Counted from the stretch's first letter, positions 44,656-55,147 are shown. The stretch: DNA of 64,000 nucleotides from Commensalibacter nepenthis (GCF_029953305.1 NZ_JASBAN010000001.1:124001-188000), one strand, 5' to 3'. The notes: generated by a model from the letters alone, not told the origin. Numbers and translations are program-made.

Positions 44656-44700
44656 AATGAAAGATAGGCGATATTCTAATTATTATTTCTATCTTTCATT
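44656..44700 (+). terminator. Hairpin after the carboxypeptidase gene
   Basis: Perfect 12-bp arms AATGAAAGATAG (44656-44667) and CTATCTTTCATT (44689-44700) around a 21-base AT-rich loop, 11 bases past the stop. It lacks a strong T tract but separates the cell-wall genes from tmk. Confidence 0.45.
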
Positions 44701-44733
44701 GTATCAGGATGCATAAGAAAGTATGAAACAGTT

Positions 44734-45372
44734 ATGACAGGGTATTTGATTACTTTCGAAGGTGGGGAAGGTGCGGGCAAATCAACGCAATCTCGGCGTT
44801 TATATGAAGCATTTGAAAGAGATGGTCGAAAAGTTTTATTGACCAGAGAACCTGGCGGTACAAAAGGAGCCGAAGCGATCAGAGAGCTTTTGCTATTTGG
44901 TGGCTATTCTTTTTCTTTGCGCTCTGAAATTATGGCGCATTTTACGGCACGGTGTGACCATGTTGATCAAATCATTAAGCCTGCTTTAAGCCAGGGTTAT
45001 ATTGTTATTTGTGATCGTTATATTGATTCTACACTTGCTTATCAGGGATATGGTCTGGGTAAAGGGGATCAAGAATTGATCCAATATATTAACCATCTTT
45101 CCGATTTGATTGCCTTACAACCTGATCTGACCTTAGTTTTCGAAGCACCATATGATATTATGACAGAACGTTGTCATGCCCGTCAAGGTAAAGTAGATCG
45201 CTATGAACAGCTTGATGAAGCTTTTCATTATCGTGTTTTAAACGGATTTAAACAGATTATGATCGATCGTCCAGATCGCTGTATCAGAGTGGATGCGCAC
45301 AGAGATATGGAAACGATTCATCAAGATGTGTATGATATTGTATCTCGTCAACTTTTTGAATCGAAGCAATGA
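44734..45372 (+). CDS. tmk: Thymidylate kinase
   Basis: 212 residues. P-loop GGEGAGKST (10-18), the TREPGGTKGAEAIR motif, and DRYIDSTLAYQGYGLG. It phosphorylates dTMP to dTDP. The stop overlaps the holB start (ATGA), the conserved tmk-holB arrangement. Confidence 0.97.
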   Translation: MTGYLITFEGGEGAGKSTQSRRLYEAFERDGRKVLLTREPGGTKGAEAIRELLLFGGYSFSLRSEIMAHFTARCDHVDQIIKPALSQGYIVICDRYIDSTLAYQGYGLGKGDQELIQYINHLSDLIALQPDLTLVFEAPYDIMTERCHARQGKVDRYEQLDEAFHYRVLNGFKQIMIDRPDRCIRVDAHRDMETIHQDVYDIVSRQLFESKQ

Positions 45373-46322
45373 TATCCAGACAAAATGATCATTTATGGGG
45401 ACATAAAAAAGAATATGCTTATTTTCAGCAAGCCATTGCGCAAAATAAGCTGCATCATGCTTGGCTAATCAATGGTGAAGAAGGAATAGGGAAAGCAACC
45501 TTCGTTTATCATTTGGTTCGATTAATCTTGGGTCAGACTCCAGCAGCAATCAGTCGTATCAAAGCAGGAAGTCATGCTGATTTATTAGTCGTGGGCCGTC
45601 GACTAGATGAAAAAAAGAATCGATTACGCTCTGAAATCTTGATGGATGATATCAAAGCGGTTGGAGAATTCTTACGTTTAACTCCAGCAGAGGGTGGATG
45701 GCGTATTGTTGTGATCGAAGATGCAGATTTAATGAACCGCAATGCCGCAAACAGCCTGTTGAAATTGTTAGAAGAGCCACCCAAAGGGGCTTTGTTATTT
45801 TTAATCACAACGCATCCTAATCGTTTATTACCAACGATATTAAGTCGTTGTCGTAAGATGACTTTACATGGATTATCAGTGGAAGAGATGAAACAAGGTT
45901 TATCTGTTTTAAAGCCTCAATTATCTCAATCTGATCAAAATAAAGCCATTCAATTGGCGGATGGTTCTTTGGGTAAAGCTTTACAGTTACTGGAAAGTGG
46001 GCATTTGAATATAAAGGATATTGTCGAGATGCTTTTCAGTCATCCACTTAAAGGCAAAGAAATTTATAAACAAGCAGATTTAATATTACAAAAAGAGAAT
46101 GGGTTTACTATTTTTCTTGATTTATTAACGGATGCGATTTCTGCACGCATTCGACAAGCCCTGCAAGAAAGAAAAAATGAATTTGGATATCCAATGCGAT
46201 CTATTCCACAATGGATAGAAATATGGCAAACACTTTTAAAGTGGCATAAAGAAGCCGAATCTTTTAATCTAGACAAGAAACAAACACTCATTTCTGAACT
46301 TAACCTTGTAAGTGAACTATGA
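45369..46322 (+). CDS. holB: DNA polymerase III delta' subunit
   Basis: 317 residues of the clamp-loader AAA+ family: P-loop GEEGIGKATFV (about 37-47), VVIEDADLMNRNAANSLLKLLEEPP, LFLITTHPNRLLPTILSRCRK. It overlaps tmk by 4 bases and metG by 4 bases. The delta' subunit opens and loads the beta clamp. The usual zinc-binding cysteines of delta' are absent, as is common in alphaproteobacterial members. Confidence 0.93.
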   Translation: MISRQNDHLWGHKKEYAYFQQAIAQNKLHHAWLINGEEGIGKATFVYHLVRLILGQTPAAISRIKAGSHADLLVVGRRLDEKKNRLRSEILMDDIKAVGEFLRLTPAEGGWRIVVIEDADLMNRNAANSLLKLLEEPPKGALLFLITTHPNRLLPTILSRCRKMTLHGLSVEEMKQGLSVLKPQLSQSDQNKAIQLADGSLGKALQLLESGHLNIKDIVEMLFSHPLKGKEIYKQADLILQKENGFTIFLDLLTDAISARIRQALQERKNEFGYPMRSIPQWIEIWQTLLKWHKEAESFNLDKKQTLISELNLVSEL

Positions 46323-47854
46323 AACCTCATTATATGATTACTACCCCAATTTACTATGTAAATGGGTCACCCCATGTTGGTCACGCTTATACGTCTATTG
46401 CGGCTGATGTTTTGGCACGTTTCAAACGCCTTGATGGCTATGATGTGTTTTTCTTAACAGGTACTGATGAACATGGACAAAAGGTAGAGCAAGCTGCTCA
46501 AGATAAAGGTCAAACAGCACAGAAATTTGCAACGATGGTATCTGCACAATTCCGAGATATGGCAGATCAGTTGAATATTTCTTATAGTGTTTTTATTCGT
46601 ACAACAGAAGAGCGTCATATTAAAAGTTGCCAAGCCTTGTGGCAAAAAATTGCTGATGCAGGTTATATTTATTTAGGTGCTTACGAGGGATGGTATTCAC
46701 TTCGTGATGAGTGTTATTATGGCGAAGATGAGCTTACAACTGCTGAAGATGGGCGCAGGATTGCACCAACAGGGGCAGAGGTAAAATGGTTAAAAGAGCC
46801 TTCATATTTCTTTAAACTCTCTGTATGGCAAGATAAATTATTAGAATTTTATGAACAACATCCTCATTTTGTTGGTCCAGAGAGTCGTCGTAATGAGTTG
46901 TTAAGCTTTATCAAATCAGGATTACGGGATTTATCTGTCAGTCGTACAAGCTTTAAATGGGGTATTCCTGTTCCTGGGGATGATGACCATGTGATGTATG
47001 TGTGGTTTGATGCTTTGACAAACTATATTTCTGCTTTGGGTTATCCAAATATTGACAGTTCTGATTTGTGGCGTTTCTGGCCTGCTGATTTACATTTAGT
47101 CGGTAAGGAAATCTCTCGTTTTCATGCACTCTATTGGCCAGCATTCTTGATGGCTGCGGGTTTAGAAGTTCCTAAACGTATTTACTCTCATGGTTGGTGG
47201 ACTGTTGAGGGTGAAAAGATGAGCAAATCTGTGGGGAATGTGATTGAACCTTTGAAGTTAGTTGAAGAGTTCGGGCTTGATCCTGTTCGTTTCTTTTTGC
47301 TTCGTGAAGTTCCTTTTGGCGGTGATGGGGATTATAGCCGACAATCATTAATTAATCGTATGAATAACGAGCTAGCCAATGATTTAGGGAATTTAGCCCA
47401 AAGAACATTGTCTCAAGTCATGCGGAATTGTGAAGGAAAACTTCCTGAAATTGGGCAACGCAATCAGGATGATGAGGCATTGCTTGCCAAGGCGATATTA
47501 TTACCGACTTTGTTGCGTGAACAAATAGATCGTCAAGCATTACATGAAGCTTTAGAAACCGTTTGGAAAACTATTCGTGCTTCAAATGCGTATATTGACC
47601 ATCAAGCACCTTGGACATTGAAAAAAACTGACTTAGAACGTATGAATGTTGTTTTACGAGTGCTGGTGGATACATTGCGTATTATTGCAACTTGTTTACA
47701 ACCTTTTATGCCAGAGGCGATGGATAAGTTGTTAATACAGTTGGGTGTTGCTGATTCTGAACGTCAGTTATCAGATCTTGAAACGGCTATTCCTGTGGGT
47801 CGAGAGCTTCCTGCACCTTCTGGTATTTTTCCAAGATTTGTAGAGACTGAATAA
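46319..47854 (+). CDS. metG: Methionyl-tRNA synthetase
   Basis: 511 residues. Class I motifs: HVGH (19-22, the HIGH box) and KMSKS (about 300-304). The connecting insert has EGWYSLRDECYYGEDEL without the full set of zinc cysteines, indicating the zinc-free MetG2-type. The dimerising C-terminal EMAP/Trbp111 domain is absent. It starts within the holB stop (ATGA overlap). Confidence 0.97.
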   Translation: MKPHYMITTPIYYVNGSPHVGHAYTSIAADVLARFKRLDGYDVFFLTGTDEHGQKVEQAAQDKGQTAQKFATMVSAQFRDMADQLNISYSVFIRTTEERHIKSCQALWQKIADAGYIYLGAYEGWYSLRDECYYGEDELTTAEDGRRIAPTGAEVKWLKEPSYFFKLSVWQDKLLEFYEQHPHFVGPESRRNELLSFIKSGLRDLSVSRTSFKWGIPVPGDDDHVMYVWFDALTNYISALGYPNIDSSDLWRFWPADLHLVGKEISRFHALYWPAFLMAAGLEVPKRIYSHGWWTVEGEKMSKSVGNVIEPLKLVEEFGLDPVRFFLLREVPFGGDGDYSRQSLINRMNNELANDLGNLAQRTLSQVMRNCEGKLPEIGQRNQDDEALLAKAILLPTLLREQIDRQALHEALETVWKTIRASNAYIDHQAPWTLKKTDLERMNVVLRVLVDTLRIIATCLQPFMPEAMDKLLIQLGVADSERQLSDLETAIPVGRELPAPSGIFPRFVETE

Positions 47855-47859
47855 TTCTT

Positions 47860-48648
47860 ATGCTGTTAGTTGATTCCCATTGTCACCTTGATTTTTTTTC
47901 AGATGAAGAAATAGCAACGCTGCTAGATCACGCCGAACAAGCAAAGTTAGGAGAGATCGTAACCATTGGAACGCGTATTTCTCAAGCGGATACGCAAAAG
48001 AGTATAACGAGTTTTACTCGACCTGATCTGAAAATATGGTGTACAGTTGGAACGCATCCTGAATATGTCAAAGATGAAGTTTTTGCGACTGCGGATGAAA
48101 TTGCTTCTTTGACAGATCATCCACAAGTTGTTGGTATTGGTGAAACTGGGCTTGATTATTTTTATGGTGAGCCGCATGTATTTATCAAACAACAAGAATT
48201 TTTCAGAGCTCATATTCAGGCAGCTCAAAAAACGCAATTACCTGCTTGTATTCATGCCCGTGAAGCAGATGAGGATATTGCCAGAATTTTACAAGAAGAA
48301 ACGTTGAATGGAGGGAGTTTTCCTTTTCTAATTCATTGTTTTACGTCCAGTCTTGCTTTGGCTCAAGCAGTGATTGAACTGGGAGGATATATCAGTATTT
48401 CTGGGATTGCCACTTTTAAGAAAGCTCAAGAATTAAGAGATGTAATTCTACAATTACCAATAGATCGTTTGTTAGTCGAAACAGATTCGCCTTATTTGGC
48501 ACCCGTTCCCCACAGAGGGAAACGTAACGAGCCTGCTTTTGTTGCTCATACTGCAAAATATATTGCGGAGTTAGTGGGTATGAGTGAAACAGAATTTGTC
48601 GATCAAACGACAAGTAATTTTCATCGTTTATTTACAAAGGCAAAGTAA
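47860..48648 (+). CDS. TatD-family metal-dependent DNase (YcfH-like)
   Basis: 262 residues with the metal ligands in DSHCHLDFF (His7, His9), GIGETGLDYFYG, ACIHAREADED, LIHCFTSS and ETDSPYLAPVPHRGKRNEPA. A 3'-5' exonuclease-type TIM barrel, typically next to metG and holB in proteobacteria. It follows metG by 5 bases. Confidence 0.95.
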   Translation: MLLVDSHCHLDFFSDEEIATLLDHAEQAKLGEIVTIGTRISQADTQKSITSFTRPDLKIWCTVGTHPEYVKDEVFATADEIASLTDHPQVVGIGETGLDYFYGEPHVFIKQQEFFRAHIQAAQKTQLPACIHAREADEDIARILQEETLNGGSFPFLIHCFTSSLALAQAVIELGGYISISGIATFKKAQELRDVILQLPIDRLLVETDSPYLAPVPHRGKRNEPAFVAHTAKYIAELVGMSETEFVDQTTSNFHRLFTKAK

Positions 48649-48650
48649 TC

Positions 48651-49442
48651 ATGAAAGTAACGTTCTTGGGATGTAGTGGCTCTGGTGGTGTACCAATGGT
48701 TGGTGGAGAGGATGGTAAAGGATTTTGGGGAGATTGCGATCCTCTTGAACCTAAGAATAGGCGAACAAGATCTTCGATTGTTATTGAAACGAACCAGAAA
48801 AAACATATTATTATTGATACAGGTCCTGATATTCGTGAACAGTTACTTCGTGAAGAAATGGGTAAGTTAGACGCAGTCATTTATACCCATGCACATGCAG
48901 ATCACATTGCAGGTCTGGATGAGCTGCGCTCAATTAATCGTATGATTGGCAGACCTATTCCAATTTATGCAACCTCTGAAACAATACAAGAACTTCAACA
49001 TCGTTTTGAATATGCGTTTAAGCCTTGGACTACAGCGCCTCACTTTTTCCGTCCTGTATTAGATGTGAATATCGTTGAGTATGGTGATGTTTTTACAGTG
49101 GCAGAGGAAACAATTCAGACATTTGAACAATGTCATGGGTTTGGGAAAACGCTTGGAATACGATGTGGTTCGGTTGCTTATTGCACAGATGTAATGGACA
49201 TTTACCAAGATGGGTTGGATATTTTGCATGGCGTAGAAACGTGGATTGTAGGATGTTTTCAACGAGAGCCACATCCTGCCCATGCGTGGGTAGATAAAGT
49301 ATTAGAGTGGCGTGAAAAGATTAAACCTGGCAGAACTTTTTTAACCCATATGGGACCTGATATGGATTGGGGTTGGTTAAATAATAATCTGCCAAAGGGC
49401 GTTGATGTTGCTTATGATGGTTTACAGGTTTTTTCTTCGTAG
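48651..49442 (+). CDS. MBL-fold metallo-hydrolase (PhnP-like)
   Basis: 263 residues. The metal-binding motif HAHADHIAGLDELR, an N-terminal GCSGSGGVPMVGG strand and a C-terminal TFLTHMGPDMDW histidine. This is the group that includes PhnP phosphodiesterase, acting probably on cyclic nucleotide or sugar phosphates. It lies 2 bases after the tatD-like gene and is commonly found in this cluster, so it is likely the last gene of tmk-holB-metG-tatD-MBL. Confidence 0.9.
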   Translation: MKVTFLGCSGSGGVPMVGGEDGKGFWGDCDPLEPKNRRTRSSIVIETNQKKHIIIDTGPDIREQLLREEMGKLDAVIYTHAHADHIAGLDELRSINRMIGRPIPIYATSETIQELQHRFEYAFKPWTTAPHFFRPVLDVNIVEYGDVFTVAEETIQTFEQCHGFGKTLGIRCGSVAYCTDVMDIYQDGLDILHGVETWIVGCFQREPHPAHAWVDKVLEWREKIKPGRTFLTHMGPDMDWGWLNNNLPKGVDVAYDGLQVFSS

Positions 49443-49609
49443 ATCATAGTTTTCTAAATTGAACATTGTAATTTCTCTTACTGGTATATGATTACTTACT
49501 ATCAAAAATATTAAAATTATAATAAATACATAATTAACTTAGAACCTTGTGGTTAAATCCCTAACTATAAACAGAATATTTTGCAATTCAATAAGTAAGA
49601 GCTTAAATA

Positions 49610-51814
49610 ATGACGATTGAAAACGAAGGCTTAATCAAAGAAACTCCATTGGTAGCAGCATTGAGCGAGCGTTATTTGGCTTATGCGTTATCAACGATTA
49701 TGTCTCGGTCTTTGCCAGATGTAAGGGATGGGTTAAAGCCTGTTCACCGTCGATTAGTTTTTGCGATGCGACAATTAAAATTAGATCCAAAGTCAGGCTT
49801 TAAAAAATGTGCGCGTATTGTAGGGGATGTGATTGGTAAATATCATCCTCATGGTGATGCTGCGGTTTATGAGGCTTTGGTGCGTTTGGCTCAAGATTTT
49901 GCGGTCAGATATCCTTTGGTTGAAGGACAAGGGAATTTCGGTTCCATTGATGGCGATAATGCAGCAGCCATGCGTTATACTGAATCTCGTATGACAATGA
50001 TTGCCCACGCATTACTTGAAGGGATTGACGAGAATGCTGTTGATTTTCGTGATACCTATGATGGTGAAGAAGAAGAACCAATTGTTTTGCCAGGGGCGTT
50101 TCCTAATCTATTAGCCAATGGTGCCAGTGGGATTGCGGTGGGGATGGCAACGAATATTCCCCCTCACAATGCGGGTGAGCTTTATGCCGCAGCAATGCAT
50201 TTAATCAAAAAGCCTGATGCATCAACAAAGGATTTGTTACAGTTTATTCAAGGACCGGACTTTCCGACAGGTGGAGAGATCGTCGAGGATCAAGAGATTA
50301 TTTTGCAAACTTATGAAACGGGTCGTGGTTCGCTTCGCCTCAGAGCTCGTTGGGAAGTCGAACAAGGACGATTTGGTACATGGCATGTTGTTGTTACCGA
50401 GATTCCTTATCAAGTGCAGAAATCAAAATTAATTGAGCAAATTGCGTTTTTAATGGAGCAGAAAAAACTTAATTTACTAGCCGATATTCGTGATGAAAGT
50501 ACTGATGTTGTAAGGTTGGTCTTAGAGCCAAAAAATCGTACCATTGAGCCTGAAGTTTTGATGGAATCTTTATTTAAAGCAACGGCTTTAGAGGGGCGCT
50601 TTTCTTATAATATGAATGTTTTAGATTCTAAATCTGTTCCCAAGGTAATGGGATTAAAAGATATTTTACAGGCTTGGTTGGATCATCGTTATGAAGTATT
50701 AGTGCGTCGTAGTCAGCATCGTCTTAGTACGTTGGAGCGTCGTTTAGAAATTCTACAAGGTTTATTAGCGGTTTATTTAAATCTCGACGAGGTTATTCGT
50801 ATTATTCGTGAGGAAGACGAAGTTAAAGCTGTTTTGATGCAGACTTTTAAATTGACAGATCTGCAAGCAGAATCAATTTTAAATATGCGTTTACGCAGTT
50901 TACGTCGTTTAGAAGAAGACGCTATTCGTCACGAATATGATGAATTATCTGCCGAAAGAGCAGCATTGAACGCACTATTAAACGATGAATCATTATGTTG
51001 GAAGAAAATCTCTCAAGAGTTAAAAGAAGGAAATAAACTTTTTGGAACTGGGGTTTTGGGACAACGTCGTACTTTAATCTCTGGCGCACCCAAAGCAGTT
51101 GATGTGGTTGAAGTGTTAGAAGAAGTTGAAAGAGAACCACTAACAGTAATCTTATCTCAAAAAGGATGGATCAAAGCGTTAAAGGGACATGCTCTTGATT
51201 TAACTTCACAAAAATTCAAAGAAGGCGATCAATTCGAACTATCTTTGGAATGTCAAAGCAATGATCGACTTTGTGTATTTGGCAGTGATGGTAAAAGCTT
51301 CAATATCAAAGCTTCTGACTTGCCACGGGGGCGTGGTGATGGGCAACCTATTCGTTTATTGGTTGAGTTATCCAACGATGCGACTATTTTAGCTTTGTTT
51401 GTTTTAGAAGATAAAGGTAAATATTTATTGGTATCTGACAGTGGACGTGGTTTCATTACCGAAGGGAATAATTTATCAACAGATCGTAAAATAGGTAAGC
51501 AAATTTTAAATCTCAAAGATGATGAAAAAGCAATCTATTGTTTGCCTATCAATGGTGACTATGTTGCGATTGCAAATACAGCCAGCAAATTCTTGATTTT
51601 CCCAGTTGAGCAAATTCCCGAGTTAAAAAAGGGCGCAGGGGTTATTTTACAAAAACTTGGTAAAGGTAAGCCGAAACTTGTTTCTGTTTTTTCTTCCGAA
51701 GATGGGCTAATAATTTCCGATAAAAGCCGCAAGAGAAACCTGGAAGAGTTAAAAGATTTTGTAGGTAATCGTGCGGGTGTGGGGAAAAAATCCCCTAATT
51801 GGTTAAGAGGATAG
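49610..51814 (+). CDS. parC: DNA topoisomerase IV subunit A
   Basis: 734 residues. Winged-helix/tower region with [35 protein letters not shown] and the catalytic Tyr123 in [10 protein letters not shown], then coiled-coil arms ([20 protein letters not shown]) and a degenerate beta-pinwheel C-terminus. The GyrA box is absent, supporting ParC over GyrA. Decatenates daughter chromosomes with ParE. The position equivalent to GyrA Ser83 ([12 protein letters not shown], an A) is Ala, so intrinsic quinolone susceptibility is not readable from it. Own promoter region 49443-49609. Confidence 0.95.
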   Translation: MTIENEGLIKETPLVAALSERYLAYALSTIMSRSLPDVRDGLKPVHRRLVFAMRQLKLDPKSGFKKCARIVGDVIGKYHPHGDAAVYEALVRLAQDFAVRYPLVEGQGNFGSIDGDNAAAMRYTESRMTMIAHALLEGIDENAVDFRDTYDGEEEEPIVLPGAFPNLLANGASGIAVGMATNIPPHNAGELYAAAMHLIKKPDASTKDLLQFIQGPDFPTGGEIVEDQEIILQTYETGRGSLRLRARWEVEQGRFGTWHVVVTEIPYQVQKSKLIEQIAFLMEQKKLNLLADIRDESTDVVRLVLEPKNRTIEPEVLMESLFKATALEGRFSYNMNVLDSKSVPKVMGLKDILQAWLDHRYEVLVRRSQHRLSTLERRLEILQGLLAVYLNLDEVIRIIREEDEVKAVLMQTFKLTDLQAESILNMRLRSLRRLEEDAIRHEYDELSAERAALNALLNDESLCWKKISQELKEGNKLFGTGVLGQRRTLISGAPKAVDVVEVLEEVEREPLTVILSQKGWIKALKGHALDLTSQKFKEGDQFELSLECQSNDRLCVFGSDGKSFNIKASDLPRGRGDGQPIRLLVELSNDATILALFVLEDKGKYLLVSDSGRGFITEGNNLSTDRKIGKQILNLKDDEKAIYCLPINGDYVAIANTASKFLIFPVEQIPELKKGAGVILQKLGKGKPKLVSVFSSEDGLIISDKSRKRNLEELKDFVGNRAGVGKKSPNWLRG

Positions 51815-51828
51815 TTTTGTTCATTAAT

Positions 51829-51873
51829 AAACATGGAAAATAATTAATGGTGTTTTCCATGTTTAATTTTTTG
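51829..51873 (+). terminator. Rho-independent terminator of parC
   Basis: Perfect 12-bp arms AAACATGGAAAA (51829-51840) and TTTTCCATGTTT (51853-51864) with a 12-base loop, then AATTTTTTG. It lies 15 bases after the parC stop and is the best intrinsic terminator in the window. Confidence 0.8.
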
Positions 51874-51891
51874 TAATACTGGAAAAATACT

Positions 51892-52719
51892 TTGAAAAGC
51901 ATAGTCGAACGTATTTTATTCCCAAGAATTAATATAAATAAAGATTTGTTAGTTCAGAAATTACAACAGAAAACGATTGTGATTACGGGGGCTAGTTTTG
52001 GCATTGGCGAACAACTTTGCCGCCAATTATCTGAAATTGATTGCCAACTTATTCTGGTAGCAAGAACGACAGAAAAACTTTTGAAAATTCAACAGGAGTT
52101 ACAGGATAAACCAGCAATTATTTATATATTTTCTGCTAATCTAGGGGATGAAGCACAGCTCGACGAATTTATATCTTATTTAAAACAATACTCCATTGAT
52201 ATTGTGATTAATAATGCGGGAAAATCAATTTGTCGTCCTATAATGCATTCATTAGATCGGCTTCATGATTTTCAAAGAACGATGCAGCTTAACTATTTTG
52301 CCCCTGTGAAGTTATGTTTGGCTTTAATTCCGCAATTACAAAAGAATAAAGGGCATTTCATCAATATTTCGGCGGTGAATGTTTTATTGGCTCCGACAGT
52401 GTATTGGGCAGCGTATCAAGCTTCTAAATCTGCTTTTGACCAATGGTTACGTTGTGCAGAAGCAGAGTTGTTGATGAATGATATCACAATTTCCACCGCT
52501 TATTTACCTTTGGTAAAGACAAAGATGATAGAACCTACAGCAGCGTATAAGTCTATGCCAACGATGTCTCGGCAACAGGCTGCCGATCATATATGTCAAT
52601 TAATGATTAATCACAGAGTATATTATAAGCCTTGGTGGGCTTTCTTGGGACAAATAGCATCCGTTATTTTTGCAACATCTTGGCTTAGATTAACGCAATT
52701 TTATTTAAAGAAAAAATGA
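51892..52719 (+). CDS. Short-chain dehydrogenase resembling fatty acyl-CoA reductase Acr1
   Basis: 275 residues from a TTG start. Classical SDR with TGASFGIG (32-39), NNAG (107-110), catalytic Ser160, and YQASK (Tyr175, Lys179). The sequence around and after it (DRLHDFQRTMQLNYFAPVKL, YLPLVKTKMIEPTAAYKS, TMSRQQAADHICQLMI) resembles Acinetobacter Acr1, which reduces long-chain acyl-CoA to aldehyde, as I recall that protein. A C-terminal hydrophobic segment may anchor it. The next gene, an AMP-forming acyl ligase, begins 2 bases later, so acyl activation and reduction may be coupled. Confidence 0.85.
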   Translation: MKSIVERILFPRININKDLLVQKLQQKTIVITGASFGIGEQLCRQLSEIDCQLILVARTTEKLLKIQQELQDKPAIIYIFSANLGDEAQLDEFISYLKQYSIDIVINNAGKSICRPIMHSLDRLHDFQRTMQLNYFAPVKLCLALIPQLQKNKGHFINISAVNVLLAPTVYWAAYQASKSAFDQWLRCAEAELLMNDITISTAYLPLVKTKMIEPTAAYKSMPTMSRQQAADHICQLMINHRVYYKPWWAFLGQIASVIFATSWLRLTQFYLKKK

Positions 52720-52720
52720 A

Positions 52721-54238
52721 ATGATGAGAGGGATTAAGGCTCTTTATCACATTAAATTGCTGACATTTAAAGGTATCTGGTATGTAATGAAGAGTATTCA
52801 CACCGTTGGAATGAATTTAATGGCGCTGCTTTATGTGGCTCAGAAATTATATCCTGACAGAATAGCTTTTCAAGATGATACCGATTATATTAGCTATTGT
52901 GATCTTTATTTACAATCACAGCATTTGGCAGATCAGCTTTATCATTATTATGATATTCAGCAACATCAAAAAATAGCTATTATTGCTTATAATCATTTGC
53001 CTTTTGTACATAGTTTATTTGCATTGTCTGTATTGGGAGCTGATATTTACTTGTTAAATGCAGAAATATCAATAGCACAGTTTCAGTGTTTAAACGAGCA
53101 GCATCAATTTAAATGGGTTATTCATGATACTGAGATCGATTATGTGCCTTCAGAAAAGAGTATTAGGATCGATCATTATTCTTTAATGTCAATTAGTTCT
53201 TTGTTAGCAGAAAAGCATTGTCCTCTAAACCAGAAAAGAAAAGCACGACATTTTTCTAAGATCATTGTGTTGACAAGTGGCTCTACAGGTCATTTTAAAA
53301 GTGCTGAACGATCCTCTAAGGTTGGTAATTTTTTAATTCCATTTTATCAGCTGCTCACCCAATTACATTTATATCGATATCAGACTATTTATATTGCAAC
53401 ACCGATTTATCATGGATTTGGTATGGCAACGTTGTGTATGGCGGTAATATTAGGGGCAACGGGCTATTTAAAAAAGAAATTCACTGCTCATGAAGTCTGT
53501 GATTTATTAGAAAAACATCAAATCGAAGTGGTAACATTGGTTCCTTTGATGTTAAGCAGAATGTTGAGATATAATGAATATAAGCTGCGATCTTTACAAT
53601 GTATTATTACTGGGGGAGCAACCATAGCAGAGCCTTTAGTGACTGAAACGCTAAGGAAATTGGGCAATATCTTATTTAATTTATATGGCACATCAGAGGC
53701 TGGTATTTGTATGATTGCGACGCCTAGTGACTTGATACAATTTCCTAAAACAATAGGAAAACCTATCCCTAGATTACAAGCTAAAATTGTAAAAGATGAG
53801 CAAATTATGACGCAGGGCATAGGGGAACTATATATTAAATGTGCTTGGTCTATTCAAAGTCAACATTGGATAAAAACGGGGGATTTAGCTTCTCAAGATA
53901 AAAATGGTTATTATTATTTACAGGGACGTGTTGATGATATGATTGTCTCGGGCGGTGAAAATCTTTATCCTTTCAGTTTAGAACAAATTCTGTTGGAGCA
54001 TCCTTTAATTCTAGAAGCTGTTGTCATATGGGTTTCTGATAATGAATTCGGTCAAAGATTGGTTGCTTTTATTGTCGTCGAAACCGATCAAATCCTACCA
54101 GAAGAAGAATTATATTGCTGGTTAAAAAACAAAATTGCGCGTTATCAAACGCCTAAAAAAATAATAATTACTAATGAAATTCCGATAACTATCATAGGTA
54201 AGCCAGATAAGAAAAAATTATTACAATTATTATCTTAA
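52721..54238 (+). CDS. AMP-forming acyl-CoA synthetase/ligase
   Basis: 505 residues of the ANL superfamily. Motifs: VLTSGSTG (183-190), YGTSEAGICMIA, KTGDLASQDKNGYYYLQGR with VDDMIVSGGENLYPF, and the catalytic lysine region IIGKPDKKKLL at the C-terminus. The N-terminal segment (MMRGIKALYHIKLLTFKGIW) is consistent with FadD-type ligases that share an amphipathic N-terminus. It is translationally linked to the SDR. The ERSSKVGN after the P-loop replaces the usual PKG, which is typical of this subgroup. Confidence 0.88.
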   Translation: MMRGIKALYHIKLLTFKGIWYVMKSIHTVGMNLMALLYVAQKLYPDRIAFQDDTDYISYCDLYLQSQHLADQLYHYYDIQQHQKIAIIAYNHLPFVHSLFALSVLGADIYLLNAEISIAQFQCLNEQHQFKWVIHDTEIDYVPSEKSIRIDHYSLMSISSLLAEKHCPLNQKRKARHFSKIIVLTSGSTGHFKSAERSSKVGNFLIPFYQLLTQLHLYRYQTIYIATPIYHGFGMATLCMAVILGATGYLKKKFTAHEVCDLLEKHQIEVVTLVPLMLSRMLRYNEYKLRSLQCIITGGATIAEPLVTETLRKLGNILFNLYGTSEAGICMIATPSDLIQFPKTIGKPIPRLQAKIVKDEQIMTQGIGELYIKCAWSIQSQHWIKTGDLASQDKNGYYYLQGRVDDMIVSGGENLYPFSLEQILLEHPLILEAVVIWVSDNEFGQRLVAFIVVETDQILPEEELYCWLKNKIARYQTPKKIIITNEIPITIIGKPDKKKLLQLLS

Positions 54239-54296
54239 GTGATTATGGTTGCATGAGTTAAAACTGTTTTGACGAATGACTCTCTATTTGGATGTT

Positions 54297-55094
54297 TTAC
54301 AGATTTTGTTTAAAATAATTATCTAAGACCTCATAGGGTGTTTTTCCTTGAATGCCTTTATGGGGTTTAACAATGTTATAATAATTTATAAATCGTTTCA
54401 ACTTTAACTTTCGATCTTGAGCATTGACGAACAATTCACGCTCATGCCACATTTCCATGAGTGTGCGAATGACGCGCTCTGCTTTGCCATTGGTTTGAGG
54501 GCAAGCCGGCTTGGTAAATTTCTGGTTAATCCGATTGGTATAACAAGATTTAACAAACAGATGTTCAAGCGTTCCTTGGTATTCTCTGCCATTGTCAGAG
54601 TAAACACATTCGATCATATAAGGGCATTGAACCAGCACATCGTCTTGTAGGAACTGAGCTGCACTAAACTGAGATTTATCGTTGTAAATCCCTGCATAGA
54701 GTTCTCGAGAAAAATCATCAATACCTACAAAAAGATACTCCCGAGTTTGCTGTTTAGTCTCATTTTTCAACAAAGGAAGCCGTTTTGTATCGACATGCAC
54801 CATCTCCCCAGGATAAGATTTGTTATATTTTTTGGCTTGCCGTCTGAGCTTGTCCTCAAGTGTTTTTTCAATCTTAGCAAGGCGTTTAATGCCATATTTG
54901 ATCACTTTATAACGCTCATTTGTGCTGGACATCGGCACAAATAATTGCAACCGAGCACGCCTTAATACAACATAAATCGTAGGTCTGCTGACCATAAAAC
55001 GCTTAGCCAGATCCGTTACCATGGCTTTCTCTTGATGATATAATCGCCATATCTCTTCTCGATGATACAACGTAAGCTTCGTTTTTCTATGCAT
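54297..55094 (-). CDS. IS481-family transposase
   Basis: 265 residues from MHRKTKL, near-identical to copy 2. HTH (MVTDLAKRFMVSRPTIYVVL) and DDE residues intact. Probably the source of enzyme for other copies even though its own right end is lost. Its stop is on the last bases of the element. Confidence 0.92.
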   Translation of the reverse strand: MHRKTKLTLYHREEIWRLYHQEKAMVTDLAKRFMVSRPTIYVVLRRARLQLFVPMSSTNERYKVIKYGIKRLAKIEKTLEDKLRRQAKKYNKSYPGEMVHVDTKRLPLLKNETKQQTREYLFVGIDDFSRELYAGIYNDKSQFSAAQFLQDDVLVQCPYMIECVYSDNGREYQGTLEHLFVKSCYTNRINQKFTKPACPQTNGKAERVIRTLMEMWHERELFVNAQDRKLKLKRFINYYNIVKPHKGIQGKTPYEVLDNYFKQNL

Positions 55095-55147
55095 GGTCAT
55101 TACAGTAATATTCCATATCACTGTAAACAACTCGATCAATTCCTACA
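54297..55147 (-). mobile_element. IS481-family insertion sequence, copy 4 (one end missing)
   Basis: The left terminal repeat is at 55127-55147 (CGATCAATTCCTACA on the + strand). The transposase is intact, but the sequence leaves the IS directly after the TTTACAG at 54297, so about 21 bases of the right terminal repeat are missing, replaced by CTCTCTATTTGGATG. With only one terminal repeat it should be unable to transpose, although its enzyme can still act on other copies. Confidence 0.88.
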
